Shown: positions 1 through 15,500, counted from the stretch's first letter. The stretch: DNA of 64,000 nt from Setophaga petechia (GCA_024362935.1 JANCRA010000004.1:21905121-21969120), one strand, 5' to 3'. The notes: generated by a model from the sequence alone, not told the origin. Program-made: numbers and translations.

Positions 1-371
1 GTAAATGCAAGACTATAAGCAGAAAAGTACATTGAGATTGTAGGACAATGGATGGCAGTACTACTTCTTTGATGGAGCTTCCGTAGTATCACTACATACC
101 CATCTTCATCAAAGTGGGGAGTTAAATAGACTTGTTAACTCTTTTTTCCCCCCATCATAGTGGAGAGACTGGCTTCTTTTTAGTTCCAAGAAAACAGTGC
201 ATGATTTGGGTCACTTCTGTTTGCTACAGTAGTGCTTTGTGTTGTGCTTTCTCATTCCCTAGTTACAACATATTAAAAGTCTCACTGAAGTAGGTGTGGT
301 CTTTGTGTTCTTGAAAACTTGTTTTCAAAAAGCTAATCCTTCTCTTTTGCTTCTTTGTTTTGTTTTCAAAG
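1..371 (+). other. VPS13A intron, 3' part
   Basis: This is intron sequence ending in a pyrimidine-rich tract and the acceptor AG at 370-371. No coding sequence or repeat is visible in it. The window opens with GTAAAT, which looks like a splice donor, so the preceding exon may end immediately before base 1. That cannot be checked from this window. Confidence 0.7.
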
Positions 372-525
372 TTCTGATGTGGTGTGGGAGACAAAACCCA
401 AGAAGAAGTCAAGATGGAGACCAATGAGTGTTAAGCAAATTGATAAATTAGAACAAGAATTCAGAGATTACAGTGAGCTAAGCCCTTCAGAAAATAAGAT
501 TATTGAGTTGGAATCAAATGTTTTG
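372..525 (+). CDS. VPS13A: VPS13A coding exon w1
   Basis: Acceptor AG at 370-371 and donor GT at 526-527. The first base completes a codon begun upstream, and the exon then gives 51 full codons (for example [19 protein letters not shown]). It is a charged linker between the VAB/SHR-BD region and the APT1-like region. Confidence 0.93.
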
Positions 526-3500
526 GTAATACTGATAGTTCTCTAATTCTATTGCTTATATGTATGTGCAAGAAAAAAAATAATATATCAACTTACAGTA
601 AAATTTGAGATGATTGATTTACCTACTCCATTTGAAAACACTTCTTTATTTCTGTATTAAAAAGTGCAGGAAATATTCCACAAAGTTGATATATTGCTAC
701 AGACTTTTTGTTTTTAGTGCCTGACTTTGAAATTGAGGTGTACCATTTTTGGAGGTTGTAGTACTAAATATGCATAAAACTGCAGTGGGGAAGGTTTGCA
801 TTTGCTTCATATATTATACCAGTAAATATTAGTTTGGGGTTGATTTGTTTGTTTGTTTTAGCCTGAAATCCTGTATTTTTAAAACGGCTTGTTTTGGAAT
901 GATTTAACTGTCATTCAACCACATAAAATTGAAAAATAAATTTCAGAAATTATTCTGGAATGTAGAAGCACATTATGCTCCAAATGCTCAGTCCTTGTGT
1001 ATGGATGAGTTCTAGGCACTCATTAGAAATGTGCAGCAGGAAGATAAACACTGGATAGATAAATGATCCAATGTTTATGCCAGTCATAGTCCATTACACT
1101 GTTCAGCTTTTCTTCCAGATAGCTATGTGGTAAATGCTAGTAGCCCCCAAATAATGCACTATTTTGTAATTTTATTTCTATTTTTAATTTATGGCAAAAT
1201 TTGTTTGTTTTAAATAGAGGGAAATTATGACATCTAACTTAAAAGGTTCAGAACTTTTACTGCTAAGGTTCACAATATTGGTGAACAGTGTAAATTTTTA
1301 AGTATATGAAGCAGGATTTTAAAACACTTGGTGTACTAAATTTTCTTTAATAATACAATAGGTATGTCTAACTCCTAATGGAATGAACATGACAATTCAA
1401 CAACCAAATGAGATTCCTATCAGAAGAAATTATCTGCCAGCTTTAAAAGTGGAATACAGTTCCTCTGCACATCAGAAGTCTTTCAGAATTCAAATTTACA
1501 GGATACAAGTGAGTCATGTCAAAAAGTAGTTGTTACTTATTCTGAAGAACAACTTTTATGGAAACTTGAGTTCATTTCTAGAATTGTTTGGATTTCTCAT
1601 GTTTTCAGTTTAATAGTAATCATTGGCTTTTACATCAGTGCTTCTCAATCTTTGAAAATACTGCTTAAGTGCTTCTTGGAAAAAAAGGAAGACAAATATG
1701 ACTGTTTGGAAAAAAATATTTGGCATTCATCTTACTTGCTTTTTCTTGGAGCATTTCTGTATAACAAGCAAAAAGAGAGGTCACATTTCTAGTCTTGTTA
1801 TGCTCAATATTTTAAGAACAAATCCTTTGCAAATCTTTTGTGGACTATTTATTACTACCAATTTGAAGAGGCTTTTCTAAATTATTAGAATTTGATTATT
1901 ATATTTTGAAAATAGATATATTTTAAGTACAGTAGTGGCTTTTTTCTGCTTTTGGATTGGTGGAAGGCCACAGGTAAAGATCGTATCTCTAGAGTTTGTC
2001 CTGGTCTTAAAATATTTCACTATTGAAAAGCTAATGTGATGCACCTTGTCCTGTCCTTACCCCTACTAGATACAAAACCAGATTCCTGGAGCCATATTTC
2101 CCTTTGTGTTCTATCCTATTAAACCTCCAAAGTCCATCACCTTGGATTCAGGTTTGTTCTAGTTTAACATAATCCTTCCTTTTAAAACAAAAGATAACTT
2201 GTTTGTACTGAAGTTAATAATTTTATCAGATTTTTCACTTTTATCAGGTGAAGTCTGCATGAGCTTTCTGACTACAGACAATACAAATAATAATAGTAGA
2301 AGTAAGGAAGCAGTCACCTACAAAGAAGATAAACAGAGCACTGTTTCAACAGTTAACAATTAACAGAAAATAAGAAAATGTCTTTTATTTGTCATTATCA
2401 TACCTTTTAAGAGCATCTTTTTGGCACATTACTTAATTGATTGTGGAGAACATATGGCATGAAAGTTACTTAATAAATTTAAAAGGAGATTTTCAGTTCA
2501 AACCACCAGTAAAATTTAATGCTGACTAATATATGAGAAGACTTCTCTGCTTATAAGATAAGTTTTGGTAGTTTTGATGGTAGTGAATCTGTTGCACTCT
2601 TTCTGTGCTACTTACATTTGGAGTTTTGGGGCAGTGAGGATTCACTTGTCATCTTTAGTCTTCCACTATTTTCCTACTGCTATAGTATCATGCCGTGCAT
2701 ATCCTAGTAATCTATCTGAAGTAATCTTAGCTACCAAAAAAAGAAATGTGCCTAAGCTCAGTGTGCCTAAGTTAAGTGAGGCTTATAAGCTCTCCAGTTG
2801 GCAAATTATATTTTGTATGGTTTTTGGGTAGCTTTCCCCATTGCTTGGAGCATAGAGCATAGAGCTCAGTGTTGCTATACTACGTGATGAACTGGAGTCT
2901 TTCTTTAATTTTTTCACACTGAAGTCACTTGGAAAACCTAAGTAATATCAAAAAGGATTCTGGATAGAGACAAAGAATACTGCTTGCAATTTTGTTCAGA
3001 AGCTAGTGGAATGTCAGTTGCTCATTCTGAATATGATTGGTTTTAAGCTACACTGCATGAATCTGCAGAATTCATTTTTGTTTGTTTAGTTTACATTTTT
3101 GTATCAGCCATTGGAAAATCGTATTCCATGACTAAAGAAATGACATAAATCTAATATTATATCAATATTAATTTGCTTTTAAATGAAAATGGTGCATTTT
3201 CAGTTAAATGGCATTTTGATGTTCCATTTCATCCTTGTCTTCCTATTACTTTCTGTTCCTGCTCTTTTCCCTGTCTCAGTTGTTTACCAGTCATATCCAT
3301 TATGTAATCCTGTTGTGCAGGATTGAAAAAACCCTGAATGTATATGACATTTTCATAAAAAAACTTAGGAAGTTATGTATGTCATATAACAATCTGTGCT
3401 GATCTCTTTTTATTTGACAACTTTATAGCACCTAAACCATTTACTGACGTCAGTATTGTCATGAGAACTGCAGGACACTCACAAATATCACATATTAAGT

Positions 3501-6500
3501 AAGTATTTTGACATGTTCCATCTCTATTGCTATTGGATATGTTATCAAGCTTTAAAATTAAAAATATTACAGAGGCAAACATAATAAAAAGTAATTTTAA
3601 CACAAACTCAGTCTTGGAATCTCAGAGCATTTTAACAGAGGTGGAAAGCTTAGTGTCCTTTATTATCCACATAACTGAAGAATAAATCAAGGATTTTTAG
3701 ATGTCTTTTTAATGCGTATTTTTAGTCATCATTATTTAGAAAGGAAACTGTGTATAGTTGTGCTGTATACAGTGTTAAATGCTGCTATGTGTTTAAAATG
3801 GTTTTGGTTAATTGGAAATGTGTTTATTTTACACCTAAGTGGGAAGCCTTCTTTTCACCAGCAATGATGAATCCCTCAAAAAACCCACAAAACAAATAAA
3901 AAAAGAAAACCAACAACAAATACATGCACAAAAAACCAACACCCCAAAATAAAAACTCACACCAAAATAACCCACCAAAACCAGTATCAGAAGTTGTGTA
4001 AGTGGTCTAACCTGTACTAAACTTTGAGTGTTACATGTTTTTGTAGAACACCTTAATAATTACTTTTTGTTTCATGTGCAGGTACTTTAAGGTTCTGATT
4101 CAAGAGATGGATCTCAGGTTAGATCTTGGCTTCCTGTATGCAGTAGGTGAATTCTTTACACAGACTGATGTGCCAAGTGACCAAGAGGTAGAAACCTTTT
4201 GTTGTTTGAGGATAAATAGATTTTAAATCTGTAACAATTCAACTTGTATTAAAAAAAAAATTAAAAATTGTTTTTCTGTGTCCGTGTCAATGGTTGATAT
4301 AGTAGTATGGAACTATGAGGTTTTCATTTACTGTTACCCGAGTCATATAGTAGAATCCTTCCTTCATGCTCATCCTGTATGCTATGGAAAGAGGCCTTTA
4401 AAAGTTGTAGTACAGGGACAATGAGAGGAGTTTGTACATGGGAGTATAAGTAGTATTAGTCAATGTATTGTCAACAGTGAAAAATGACTAGTAGTTTTAT
4501 ATACTCCAAATTTTGAAGAAATATCTTTTTCAAATGCATTTACAGCTACAACTTTTCGAAAAGGATGTTGAATCTCTTCAAGAAGAGCTAATGAGTGTGT
4601 CATCAATGGATACGTCACAAATCAGCTTGTATGAATACTTCCATATCTCTCCAATTAAGGTATTCCTTTTTCATGTTATAGACTGAGTTTGCTCTCTGAA
4701 AGTTTTTGTCTTATCCAGGATAGTAGGCAGTGGAAATAAAGATTGAAACATGCTGATTAAAAGGGCCAAGAAAGTATTTTCATTGTAACCACTAACTTAC
4801 TATTGCATTCTTATGGCTTACTTTATGAGTAATTTTTTTTCATTTTATTATTTGTGAGTTCCTTTCACAATGCTCATTTGTGTACACACAGGGTATTATG
4901 GATTGGAAAATGATGTAATTTCTAAAAAACATGTATAGCAAGGGTAGGAGATTAGTGTGCAGCTAACATTATTACAACTGTGATAGGACAGTTGTTAAGA
5001 GAGTCTCTCATCTATCCATGGGAAGTAGATCAAAGAATGATTTGAGTTGCACCTCTTCGCAGTATCTTGTGAGATGTTAGAAATTATATTTGACAAGAAA
5101 AAATGCAGGGAGGAAATGGGATGGAATAAATGGGCTTGAGTTTTTACTAAGAGCTTAGTCTTTAGTGGTTATGCATTGAGTGACAATGATTCTGCAAGGT
5201 AAGCTGTGTATCACTGAAATGAGCTACAGTTAAGCTCTGTTATAACATAATGAATGTTGTGTGATATTGTCTTCAGAGAGTCAGAAACAGGCATAACTTC
5301 CTTTAATCTGATTTTGAAAATGGCTGGATAGATTTCTACCATTTTGTGCCTGAAAGCCATTTGAGCAATTTTCCTGAATGTTGTTCTTTTCTGATTTCTT
5401 TGAAACAAATGCTTTGGTTATTTCAGGTGTGCACAGATAGGATTTTTCCTGTATGCATATTCCAGTAATTATTTGGTACCTGAAAAACTTGTGTTAGTAA
5501 TTATTTGTTTTCAAGGTTTTATTTTTCATTCTTGCTTGGACTCTATGCTGTGTTGTCATTTTCTGTCTGCTTTGATTTTGGATATAACTTAGACAAACAA
5601 AATGTTTTTAAGATTAGTTAATAATCTAAATTATATTTGAAAGAATCCAGAGACCATATCTGAAAACAGAAGTAAGCAGATTCAAGTTCTTGTTTTCTTA
5701 AAGGTAGTTTAAATTCTTCACTTTGGCTTTAAATGTCAGTGGGCTTTTTTTGGCCTACATTATGTATTTGTGTACTCTGTTACAAAGTCAGACTGGTTTC
5801 AGCCAGACTAGAAATGTCCTAACTCAATTTTTAAATAATCTAAAAGATTATAAAGATAGAAATATCATACAGCTAACTAACCATGTTATTTCCCAATCTC
5901 ATTTTTATCCTTCAGTTACACCTGAGCTTTTCACTCAGTACGGGTGGAGAAGATAGTAACAAAGAAGAAAGAAAGAATGAATTGATACCATTTCAGTCCT
6001 TGAATCTCCTGCTGAAGAGTATAGGGGCCACCCTTACAGATGTACAAGATATTGTCTTTAAGTAGGTTAAAAATATGAATGTAAAAATCACTCACAAAGA
6101 TTATACCAGTATTATATATGTTGAGTTTTATTTTGTTCTGTGCAGTAAGGATTTACTTTTTCTCTTGTCTCTTTTTTTAGGTTGGCATTCTTTGAGCTCA
6201 GGTATGACTTCTGTACTACACAGCAGCTTCAATCATCAGTTGTAAAGCATTATTCAAAACAGGTGAGAATAAGAAAATGTCAACATTCTAATAAATTTTT
6301 ATTTTGAAACTGCTACTGTGCACTTTCATTCTATTAAACAAAATAAAATTTACTTTCATCCTTGTATTTATATACAAAGGTTAAATAAATGCATACAAGC
6401 CAATTACTCATTAATAGGATTTTATTACCTTGCCAGGTGGCATGGATAACAAAACAGCTTACAGGAATAGATAGGGGAAGCAAACACGATGGAGCTCTGA

Positions 6501-9500
6501 TAGAGCATGATTGGCATTAAAATGCAAATGCAATTTCTTGGACATTAGTATTATTCAAATCATAGTACCTTTTTGGCTTTTGTGTACTGTTGAAAGTCCT
6601 GTCATCCAGTGGAGAGAATCCAACAAAAATACTTTTGCATAAAAGAATTAGTCCTCTCCATCCATCATTAATAATGAGGAGCTACTGTAATGCTTTTAAG
6701 TAATGTCGTTTCTTGGCTGACATAATGTGGTTTAGTCACTGATTTTCTCATCTTTTTATTTCAACTACTTCTACTTTTCTGGACAATTTTGAGGTCTTTA
6801 TAGTGAAGTAATGTTTCTCTGTTTTAATCTGAGATACTACACTGTTTGTTTTAGTATAATTTAGGATATATTTTCTCTAATACCTCTTTTCATTTTAGGC
6901 TATTAAACAGATGTATATTCTTATTCTTGGCCTTGATGTGTTGGGTAATCCATTTGGATTCATAAGAGGCTTGTCTGAAGGAGTAGAAGCTTTTTTCTAT
7001 GAACCATATCAGGTAAAATTCTTTGCTGCCCCTTTACAAGTAGATAGATAGACTTTGTATTGAAAATCTATATTAATACCTTTTTTGTTTTAAATTTAGA
7101 TTTAGAATTGAAAATTTCAAGTAACAATGCCTGGAAAACTCAAGTGAGAGTAAAAAGGACAGAGATGTCTACTTAATTTAACTATCAAAAGGCCATTTCT
7201 TACAGTTCACACCTTAAAATAAATATTTTGCTTCTCCTTAAAATAAGCAAACTTCATGGAATTCATTATTATTTTTAAATTGTCTGTTTTTCACAGGAGC
7301 TTTTGTGGGTGCTTTCACACTGTTATCACTCAGTGTCATCCTGTTTTTCTCTTTGTTACATATAGATCCCAATAAAAATGTACGATTAAAACATATATAA
7401 GGCATACTATTCAAAGCTCATTATGAGTGTATCCTTTTTTCTCATAGGGAGCCATCCAGGGTCCTGAGGAATTTATAGAGGGAATGGCACTAGGACTTAA
7501 AGCACTGGTAGGGGGAGCTGTTGGTAAGTTTCAGTGCTGTGATGGTAGTTCGCCTAATAGTAAACAATAGAGATGAGTATTTGTAAATTGCATTAGAGTT
7601 TTAATTTGGTTTACATTCCAATAGGTGGATTAGCAGGAGCTGCCTCAAGAATCACAGGTGCTATGGCAAAAGGAGTAGCTGCAATAACTATGGATGAAGA
7701 TTACCAGCAAAAAAGGAGAGAAGCCATGAATAAACAACCCACTGGTCTGAGAGAGGGTATCACTCGTGGTGGAAAAGGATTAGTTTCTGTAAGGAGGAAA
7801 ACAAAAATTAATTAATTTTATGCAGGCAAGAGTATCATGCACTTGTTGTGTTTCCTGGAGAGTTATTGGTTTTCAATTTTTTTGAGTTAGTTTTTTGTTA
7901 GTTTCTTAATTTTAATTTTAGTTTCGCAGGTGTATAGCTGCAATTAAATTATAGTTTTATAGAAAAATGCAATAGGATAGAAAAGAAGGTAGAAACTGTG
8001 AAGCAGGTGCCTCTAATTCTGTTGGCTTGTAGTGAGTTCTAGAATACTCCCAACATATGTACTTTTAGGCTATTCACCAATGAAGTAGGAAGAAAAATGT
8101 TAAAAATGAAAAATATTATATGGAAGCATATTTGTAATGTCTGTTTTCTTTATCCTGGTAGGGTTTTGTCAGTGGCATAACAGGAATAGTTACAAAACCA
8201 ATAAGAGGTAAGTTTGGTCTTGATGCATTAACTGTTCACATAATGGTGAATTCTTGATTTTTGATGAGGTGTTGTAAATCAGAGTTATAAAACTCTTTGT
8301 CAAGATTTTATATTTCTACTGACTTACAGTTTAAATGTAGTTTACATGAACTTTGTGTGGAGACTACGTAGTTGTGTATCAAATAAGATTTGTAATTAAA
8401 TGGTTATAAAACTTGTTAAGATTTTAAGAGAAGCTCTGTGGTTTATAATGATTTACTCCTTTTAATGCTTTTAGGAGCTCAGGAAGAAGGAGCAGCCGGT
8501 TTTTTCAAAGGTGTTGGAAAAGGCTTAGTTGGAGCAGTAGCTAGGCCCACTGGTGGAATCATAGATATGGCAAGCAGCACATTTCAGGGTATTAAAAAGT
8601 AAGTAAAATAAGTGTACAGAATATCATATGGCATGAAAGAGACAATAGTAACACTAGTAGTACCTTGTGTCTTCTTATCACTTCTATGTTATTTACATAA
8701 TAAATAGGTGGCTCTTTAGCAAAATACACACTTGATATAATTTAAAAACCACAGACGCAAATCTCAGCTATTTCTAGCATTACTGAAAAAAACTATTTTA
8801 AATGTCTCAGCAATCAGACTTCCTTCAGCTGATGATTTTTAACTTTTACCTCAAATAAGCAGGAAAAAAAAGAACTTCTCAGATGTGTTCAAAGTTACTT
8901 TATATATTATTTTTCCTTTATGAAATTAGTTCCAAGGTCACTAGGTGGATGCCAGTCTCAGAACTATGTTAAGACTACATTTAAATATTGTGACAGTTAA
9001 TAAATTCATTGATGAAGATTATTCCACACTGTTATGTGCAATAAAGGAGGAGACAGTTTTGAAGAGGCACTTGATATCTTTAAATACAATTGTTCAGTGA
9101 CCCTGTTCTTAGTGAGTTGGATAATTTCTGTTACCATAAGAATGCCAGTCTCTTGTTTTCCTGTTCAAGTTTTTTGGCAGAGAAATTCAAGAAGAATATC
9201 AGAGAAATATGTACAGTTCTATTCTATATGGTACAGCAGTTCTATTCTATGTGGTACAGTTGTCTTTACTTTTGAAGTTTTGAAGTGCAGTAGTTAGACA
9301 CTAATTAGGTATTTACAGATTTGTGCTGCTCTGTGTCATCTAATTTGATAATTGTTATTCTTGAAAACCGATTTCCGTAATGTCTGTTATTATGCCAAAG
9401 TGCATGTATAGACAACAATAGCTGTTATACAAGTACTTGAATTTAATTTGTATACAAAATAATTTCGTTCCTTAGCTAAATAGTATAGTTGAGTAGAGAT

Positions 9501-12500
9501 ATTGATATGTATCTTAAATTTTCTGCTTTGTCAGGGTTGCAGATTCATCAGAAGATGTGATAAGCCTGCGACCACCTCGCTTCTTTGGTGAAGATGGAGT
9601 TATTAGACCTTACAGATTAAGAGATGGAACTGGAAGTCAAATGTTACAGGTGAAGAAAATGACAGATAAATTTTTGACATAAATTTAAACTCATCTTACA
9701 TAGAAATAAATACTTTAGAATTTTTCTCTTCCTAAATCCCCATTCACTTCTTACCTAGTAACTCAGTAGCCAAGAATTTAATTTTTTACACACGTAACCA
9801 CACTGGGGATTTGGCTGCTGTATTACAATTTTTGAGGGAGACACCATAAAGTAAATCAGTATATCTATAAAAGTTTTTGCACAGAGCATTCTGAACAAAG
9901 AAAAAGGTCTATATGTGCAAATGAAAAGTGTTATGTCTTTAAATTTTATTTTTTGTGAAAATGGTTGATAAATACACATAGTTTTTTGAGTAGTTTACGT
10001 AGCTTAAACAGTGACTTTTAAATCTCAATTTTGTGTAAAACAGCTTTTTAAAGACACTTTTAAGACACTAGAAATAGTTGTATATATGTCATACTGAAGC
10101 CTTTGAAAGAACATAACCAGTTCTGAAATTGAATAGTTTGCAGGAAGTATATACTGAACAGTCCTTACTTTTTAATGATGCATCTGCCATTGAAGCAAAT
10201 TTGACTCAAAAATTCTCCTCAGAAAAGAAAGTAATTTCAATTGTTCAAAGCTCAATTTACACAGTTTACTGAGTTTCTGTTTTTTCTTTTTGTTAGAAAT
10301 AAAACTCCTTTCTAAAAATGTTCAACCATAACAAATAAAGTAGCAATTAGTGATTGCATAAATTTAAACAGAATTTTTAAAATATGCATGGAAGGATTCA
10401 TAGTGCTACAAAAATATTGTAACAGAATAACCTTTCTGGAGAAGTAAATGAGAAGGTAGTAGCCTTTGGAGAGCATTTTATGACTAATTTTAATCATTGC
10501 TACAGCTGTTTGTTCCATGTTGAGTTCTACTCTTTTTTCGGTTTCTCCTGCATTTCATTAGTTTGTCATTCATTTTCTGGTAAAACAGGATTGATCTGTT
10601 GGGGATACCTTAGCTATGTTCATTGTTCCATTTACTGGTCATGTAGTTCAGCCAACTGTGGAAGTGCTTTGATAATAAATACTATACCTGTGCCTTTCTT
10701 GTAAATGAGATGGCTTTAACCTGTGCTCTCCAATTTATAACTGGTGTCATTAAGCCTTAACTACCCTCTGCCCTCTGGTAGTTAGAAGCTTCTACTGATG
10801 GATAACATAAATTTGTTACTAATCTTTGTCCTCTTCTTGTTAAGAAAATAAATTTTCAAACATCCCCTTGTCTGTTTTAAAGCATATTGCTAAAACAAAT
10901 GCCAGCAAACAGTCAGCTCTAATAATGAGCTGAATTTACATTGCTTCTGCTTCTTAGATTTGTACGTTTTTATATTTTGGGGTTTTTTCTGAGAAACCTT
11001 TACAAAAATCTGCCAGGTAACTTGTAATTTCAATTTTTCTGTATTGTATGGCCAAGTACAGTACCTTCCATTATAGAACTTAAAATACATTAAGGTGTGG
11101 CCTTGTGTAATGCCTTTGATATTTTGTGATAGGAGCCACCATTTGAATGTAGGTAAAACTGAAGGATTGATAGCTTCTTATTAGTTTTTGCTATTGATGA
11201 TTCTAAGGCATAATTATTCTTGAAGTTCAGAGCTTCAAGCAGAGTAGGTCTTCCTATAGGTAGTCAAATAAGAAAATAGAGATTTGCATTTTTTCCCCAG
11301 TCATTAAATTCTGCTATAGGATATTCGGTGTCTTAATTTAACCCTTAAGTATACTAATGTTTTTGGTTCTTAGTGTTTGTGGTTCTAGAGCTGTTACTTT
11401 GTTTTGCATGAGACTCAGTGTATTGCATGTCCACTATTTCAAAGAGTTTGAATAGAATAATATTTTCTTATGGATAAAAGATTTCTCTCCCCTTTTGCAA
11501 TGCTTCTTTGCATACAGGTCTGGTGACTGGTCACACTGTGGCCACTGTATTGTAGCTTTTCAACAGATTGCAGGATTAGGTTGGAATAAAACTTCTTTTG
11601 GTGATTTAGAGATTGTATATGCTGATCAAAGGAAATAGGATATTTTGTGTGCTCATACTGTGCCCTAAACTTAGGCTGTCACATCTGAATTTCTGTTTTC
11701 TGTGGTTTTATTTTGCTTTAATTAACAAACTTGCCAGGCAAACTAGTACTTTTAAACTAATACTTCTGCTTTCTTCTTCCCTTACCATGCTTTCAGAAAA
11801 GGCAGGCCTACAAAGAGTGGACTATGGCTCACAGTAGTAGTGATGATGATGACAGTTAGGATAATGTGAATTGTAACAGATATACATGGCCTTTGTCACA
11901 TTCTTTTGACCTTTAAGTTTTAAATGTTGCTGCTATAATTCCCGCTGAGAAATCGGGGTTTTGTGATACTAAATTCTTACTTTTTAAACTGTGAAAAAAA
12001 TGTGGGGATAATAAAAAGTGTGATGATGAGTGCTAGGCAAACAAGCAAATAATATAATAAAGATAGTCTTACAGATAAACCCAGACATTAGGTAAAATAG
12101 TATTGAATAATATGAAGAAATAAGTAATACCATGACTTAGAATTTATTTCCAGATGTATTTTTATCAGCTGTGTTTAATGTTTTTTTGCATTTATATAAG
12201 TGTTTAACAGGGTTTATTTACTATTGCTTTAAATGTGTTTAGTAAAACTTTACTGATTTGTACAGTCCTTATTGGTGTTAAAATACTGTTTGACTGTTTT
12301 ATTCAATTACTCTTTCAAAAGTATTTTGTCTGCTTTCTTCTAAACAATAAACATGTCTAAAGTATATCTAAAATGGATTCATCTGTTCTGTTCCAACATT
12401 ATTTCTCATGTTTCCTGGAACTAGATAGTGTAAGACCACTAAATGGCTTATAAAGATATTTAATATATAAAATACATACATTTTTCAAGAAATGTTATCA

Positions 12501-15500
12501 TAAACTTTTAGTTTCTCGTTTATCATTTGTTTTACTATAATTTTTAATACTTAATTTGTGTAGCTTTTGGTATCCTTAAGCATGTGAAATAACGGTTTAT
12601 TTTGGTTTTTATTTTGACTACAGATTATTTATTTATTTCGTAAGTCAATATTTTTATTTTCATAGCAACAGAAAAAAGTAAAAAATCTGCCCCAGAACTA
12701 AACTCTGTGTAAAAACTACAGACAGTTGTAAAAAAATACCAGAAGTTCTACAAGACATTGTGTAATAAAACATACATAATATGCAAAAGTGTTTAGTTTT
12801 TTATTTACCTAGACATTGGGGGATGAGGGAAAAGTGTGAACACTGATCAACTGCAATTTGGTATTATAAATTCTACCAACTACCTTTACAAGTTTCTGGT
12901 TTCTCTAAAAAGGTATTTATTCTATATTCACGGAAAGGCTTGCACAGTTTTCTTGTTCTTTTTTTGTGGTTTGTTACTAAATTCAGATTTTTGTGTTGCA
13001 CTTCAAAGATATCTTGTAATAGATAATTCTGAACCTGTATTATAATGCAAATTAATTCTTCTGCCACTATCTGGGCAGTTGGCATTGCTCTGAAACAGTA
13101 AGAGCTTCTGAAATGTTAGCATATTCAATGTGGTAATGTTATGTTTTTCATTGTCTCTTGGCTTTGATTTATCAAAATTCTGGGGGAAGAACCATTAAAA
13201 TTGTTAAGATTGCTTATTCTGGCACTGTGCATTCAAAAACTGCTATATAGGGTGATCTCTTGGACAGTTACCCTTTGCCCTTAATGCCACAGAGAAAAAG
13301 GGGGACAAACTAAGTTTGGGAGATGGTTTTAGCTGAAATTGCTGATGCTTATGATTGCTACAGGTCATGTGTTCCTATTTGTTTTGTAATGCTGTCGTCT
13401 CAAAAGGATGCCTTGCAGAAACAAGTGCAAGACTGTATTGCAGTGTGTTACTACCTGAAGCATTGTGGAAAGGATTTTGAATATTTCAGGTACAAATGGA
13501 TCTGCCATATTTCTTTGAAGAAAGAAATAATTTTGCTCTTCAGTTCTGAAAAAAGACACATGATGTCAAAAAGTTGAGGAAATTGTTAGGTGTAACATAA
13601 TGGAAAGGTGACATTTAATTAACTTTACTAGGTTTTGAAAATTTGGAATAATGTTACTTGTGCTGCTTTATTGTAATTTGGTTTTTTATCCTAAAAAATT
13701 GTTTTTCTTTTGTAATGACCGATCTTACTAGAAAATGCATTAGAAATGTCATAATTTTTGCCCCAAAAATTGAACTAGGTTTAAATTTTTTCACTTAAAA
13801 TCCTACAAGTTTATGCAGAACATGGAGGTAAAATTCGTACATGAATGGTAGTATTTCTGGGTCAGATATTACTAATTCAAGTTACAGTGCAGTATAAATG
13901 AGAAGAATTTGTTCTTTACTTTGCTAGATTAAAGGGTTGTAGAATGCTAAGTAAAAAAAAAAAAAAAAAAAAGCCCAACAAAACTAACAGCTTCAGCTGA
14001 AGTTGGCAAACATGATTATATGCCCTAGAATATTTTGTCTCTTTGGTATAGTTCTATTTTTCTATTTTTGAAGTTTTTGTGTTAATAGAAAATATAGTAA
14101 CTTTGTGCAAGTATTTTACTTGTTTCTCTCTTGAGTCTAGGCTTCTCTGAACATACATAGAAAAAGAAATAAATTGGATCTGTGGATATGGGGATTTGGG
14201 ATAACAAGAAATTTTACCATCTGGGATATTAGTACTTACTTTCTCTTTAGGTTATGGGATAAAAAGCTGTGAAAACTAATAGCAGAAACTCATGTTCTTT
14301 CTGGATGGAAGAATCCCTAGAACTAAAACAAAAACACTGAAACAGTTAGAGGAGGTTTGAAATATCGTGGCAAAAAAGAGAGACCACATTTTCAATTTTT
14401 TTTCTTTAATTTAAAGTATTTTAACAGTTGAACTTTTGGCTGCATAATTCCGCCATCCCGTTCCTTTTAACTGCTGAACTGAATTTGAAGTCCACACATT
14501 GCAGTGTGTCCCTGAAAATTCCTAGTCCAAGTGTCCTCCTTTTGTCTCAGATTGCTAAATTTTGTGCTGTTGACAAATTGACAATGCAGCTTTTCCCAAG
14601 AGTTCAGTTTTACTCTTACAGTGACTTGTATAACTTTCTCCTTGCTGAGGTGAATAACTGGCTGTGCTCTTTACCTTTGATGTCATCCAGTATATCCCTT
14701 TTGTTCAGACCTCTTTGGTGGTCTGGTTTTCTCAAGATGCTCTGTAGGCATAGGTCAGTGCCAGGGGATACTTTAGGCTGTTTTGGGGATCATTTAATAG
14801 ACTGTTTATGCATAAATTGTTATTAGTTATTTCCAGAAGCAACAGATGTGGGAGGTCTTGGCCTGCCAGAAAATAAAGCTGAAGGAATTGTTTTGTGCTT
14901 TTGAAGCTGAGTCATTAGCAGTTGCGCTGTGCAGTCAGTGGTTCTCTGTGTCAATGTCTACCCAACTTCAAAACATGCAAAATAGTTTTGTTATTATTAT
15001 TTTTAATTTTCTTTTATAACTAGTGAGTTTGTGATGATGCTTATACTGGGTTGTATAAGGTTGCTGCACAATTATGTTGCTTCAGAGAAGACAGTCCTTC
15101 AAAGCTGTGCTTCATTACCATATTCTCTTGTATTGGGGGTGTTCAGCTTTTGGTTTAGTGATTCTTTTTGGTCTTGAGCTTTGTATCAGGTAGGATGTTG
15201 AAGTGATTTGAGCAGCCCCTTGTTCCTCAGCATTCACACTTTGGTCTGCCAGGAAGAACATCTGAGGAGTCAGAAAAGTATGTCGCGCTAATTCTTGCTG
15301 TCTTTCCCTCACTGTTCTTGGGCTTGATTTCAAATCAAAACATAAACATCCATGTCTTGATGTACCCTAAAACTGAAGTTTCACTTTGCAAAATTACATT
15401 CTTTATGAAGTTCAAAATAACTTCATTTTTAATTGACATTGTCCAGACTCTTACCAGGTATTCATACATGCTGTCTAGCTTGCTGGTCCCTTTACTGACT

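Larger units (their letters stand above)
526..9534 (+). other. Introns among VPS13A exons w1-w14
   Basis: Each intron longer than 300 bases here (526-1361, 1509-2069, 2152-3428, 3499-4081, 4188-4545, 4660-5915, 6263-6898, 7013-7447, 7789-8161, 8599-9534) is AT-rich. I see no CR1, LTR or SINE in any of them. The only structure noticed is an A/C-rich tract near 3.9 kb and a two-unit tandem repeat near 9.2 kb. Confidence 0.7.

Noticed and set aside
14428..14826. 132-codon open frame on the + strand inside a VPS13A intron
   Set aside because: No recognisable domain and no splice or poly(A) context; about the length expected for the longest chance frame in this much sequence.
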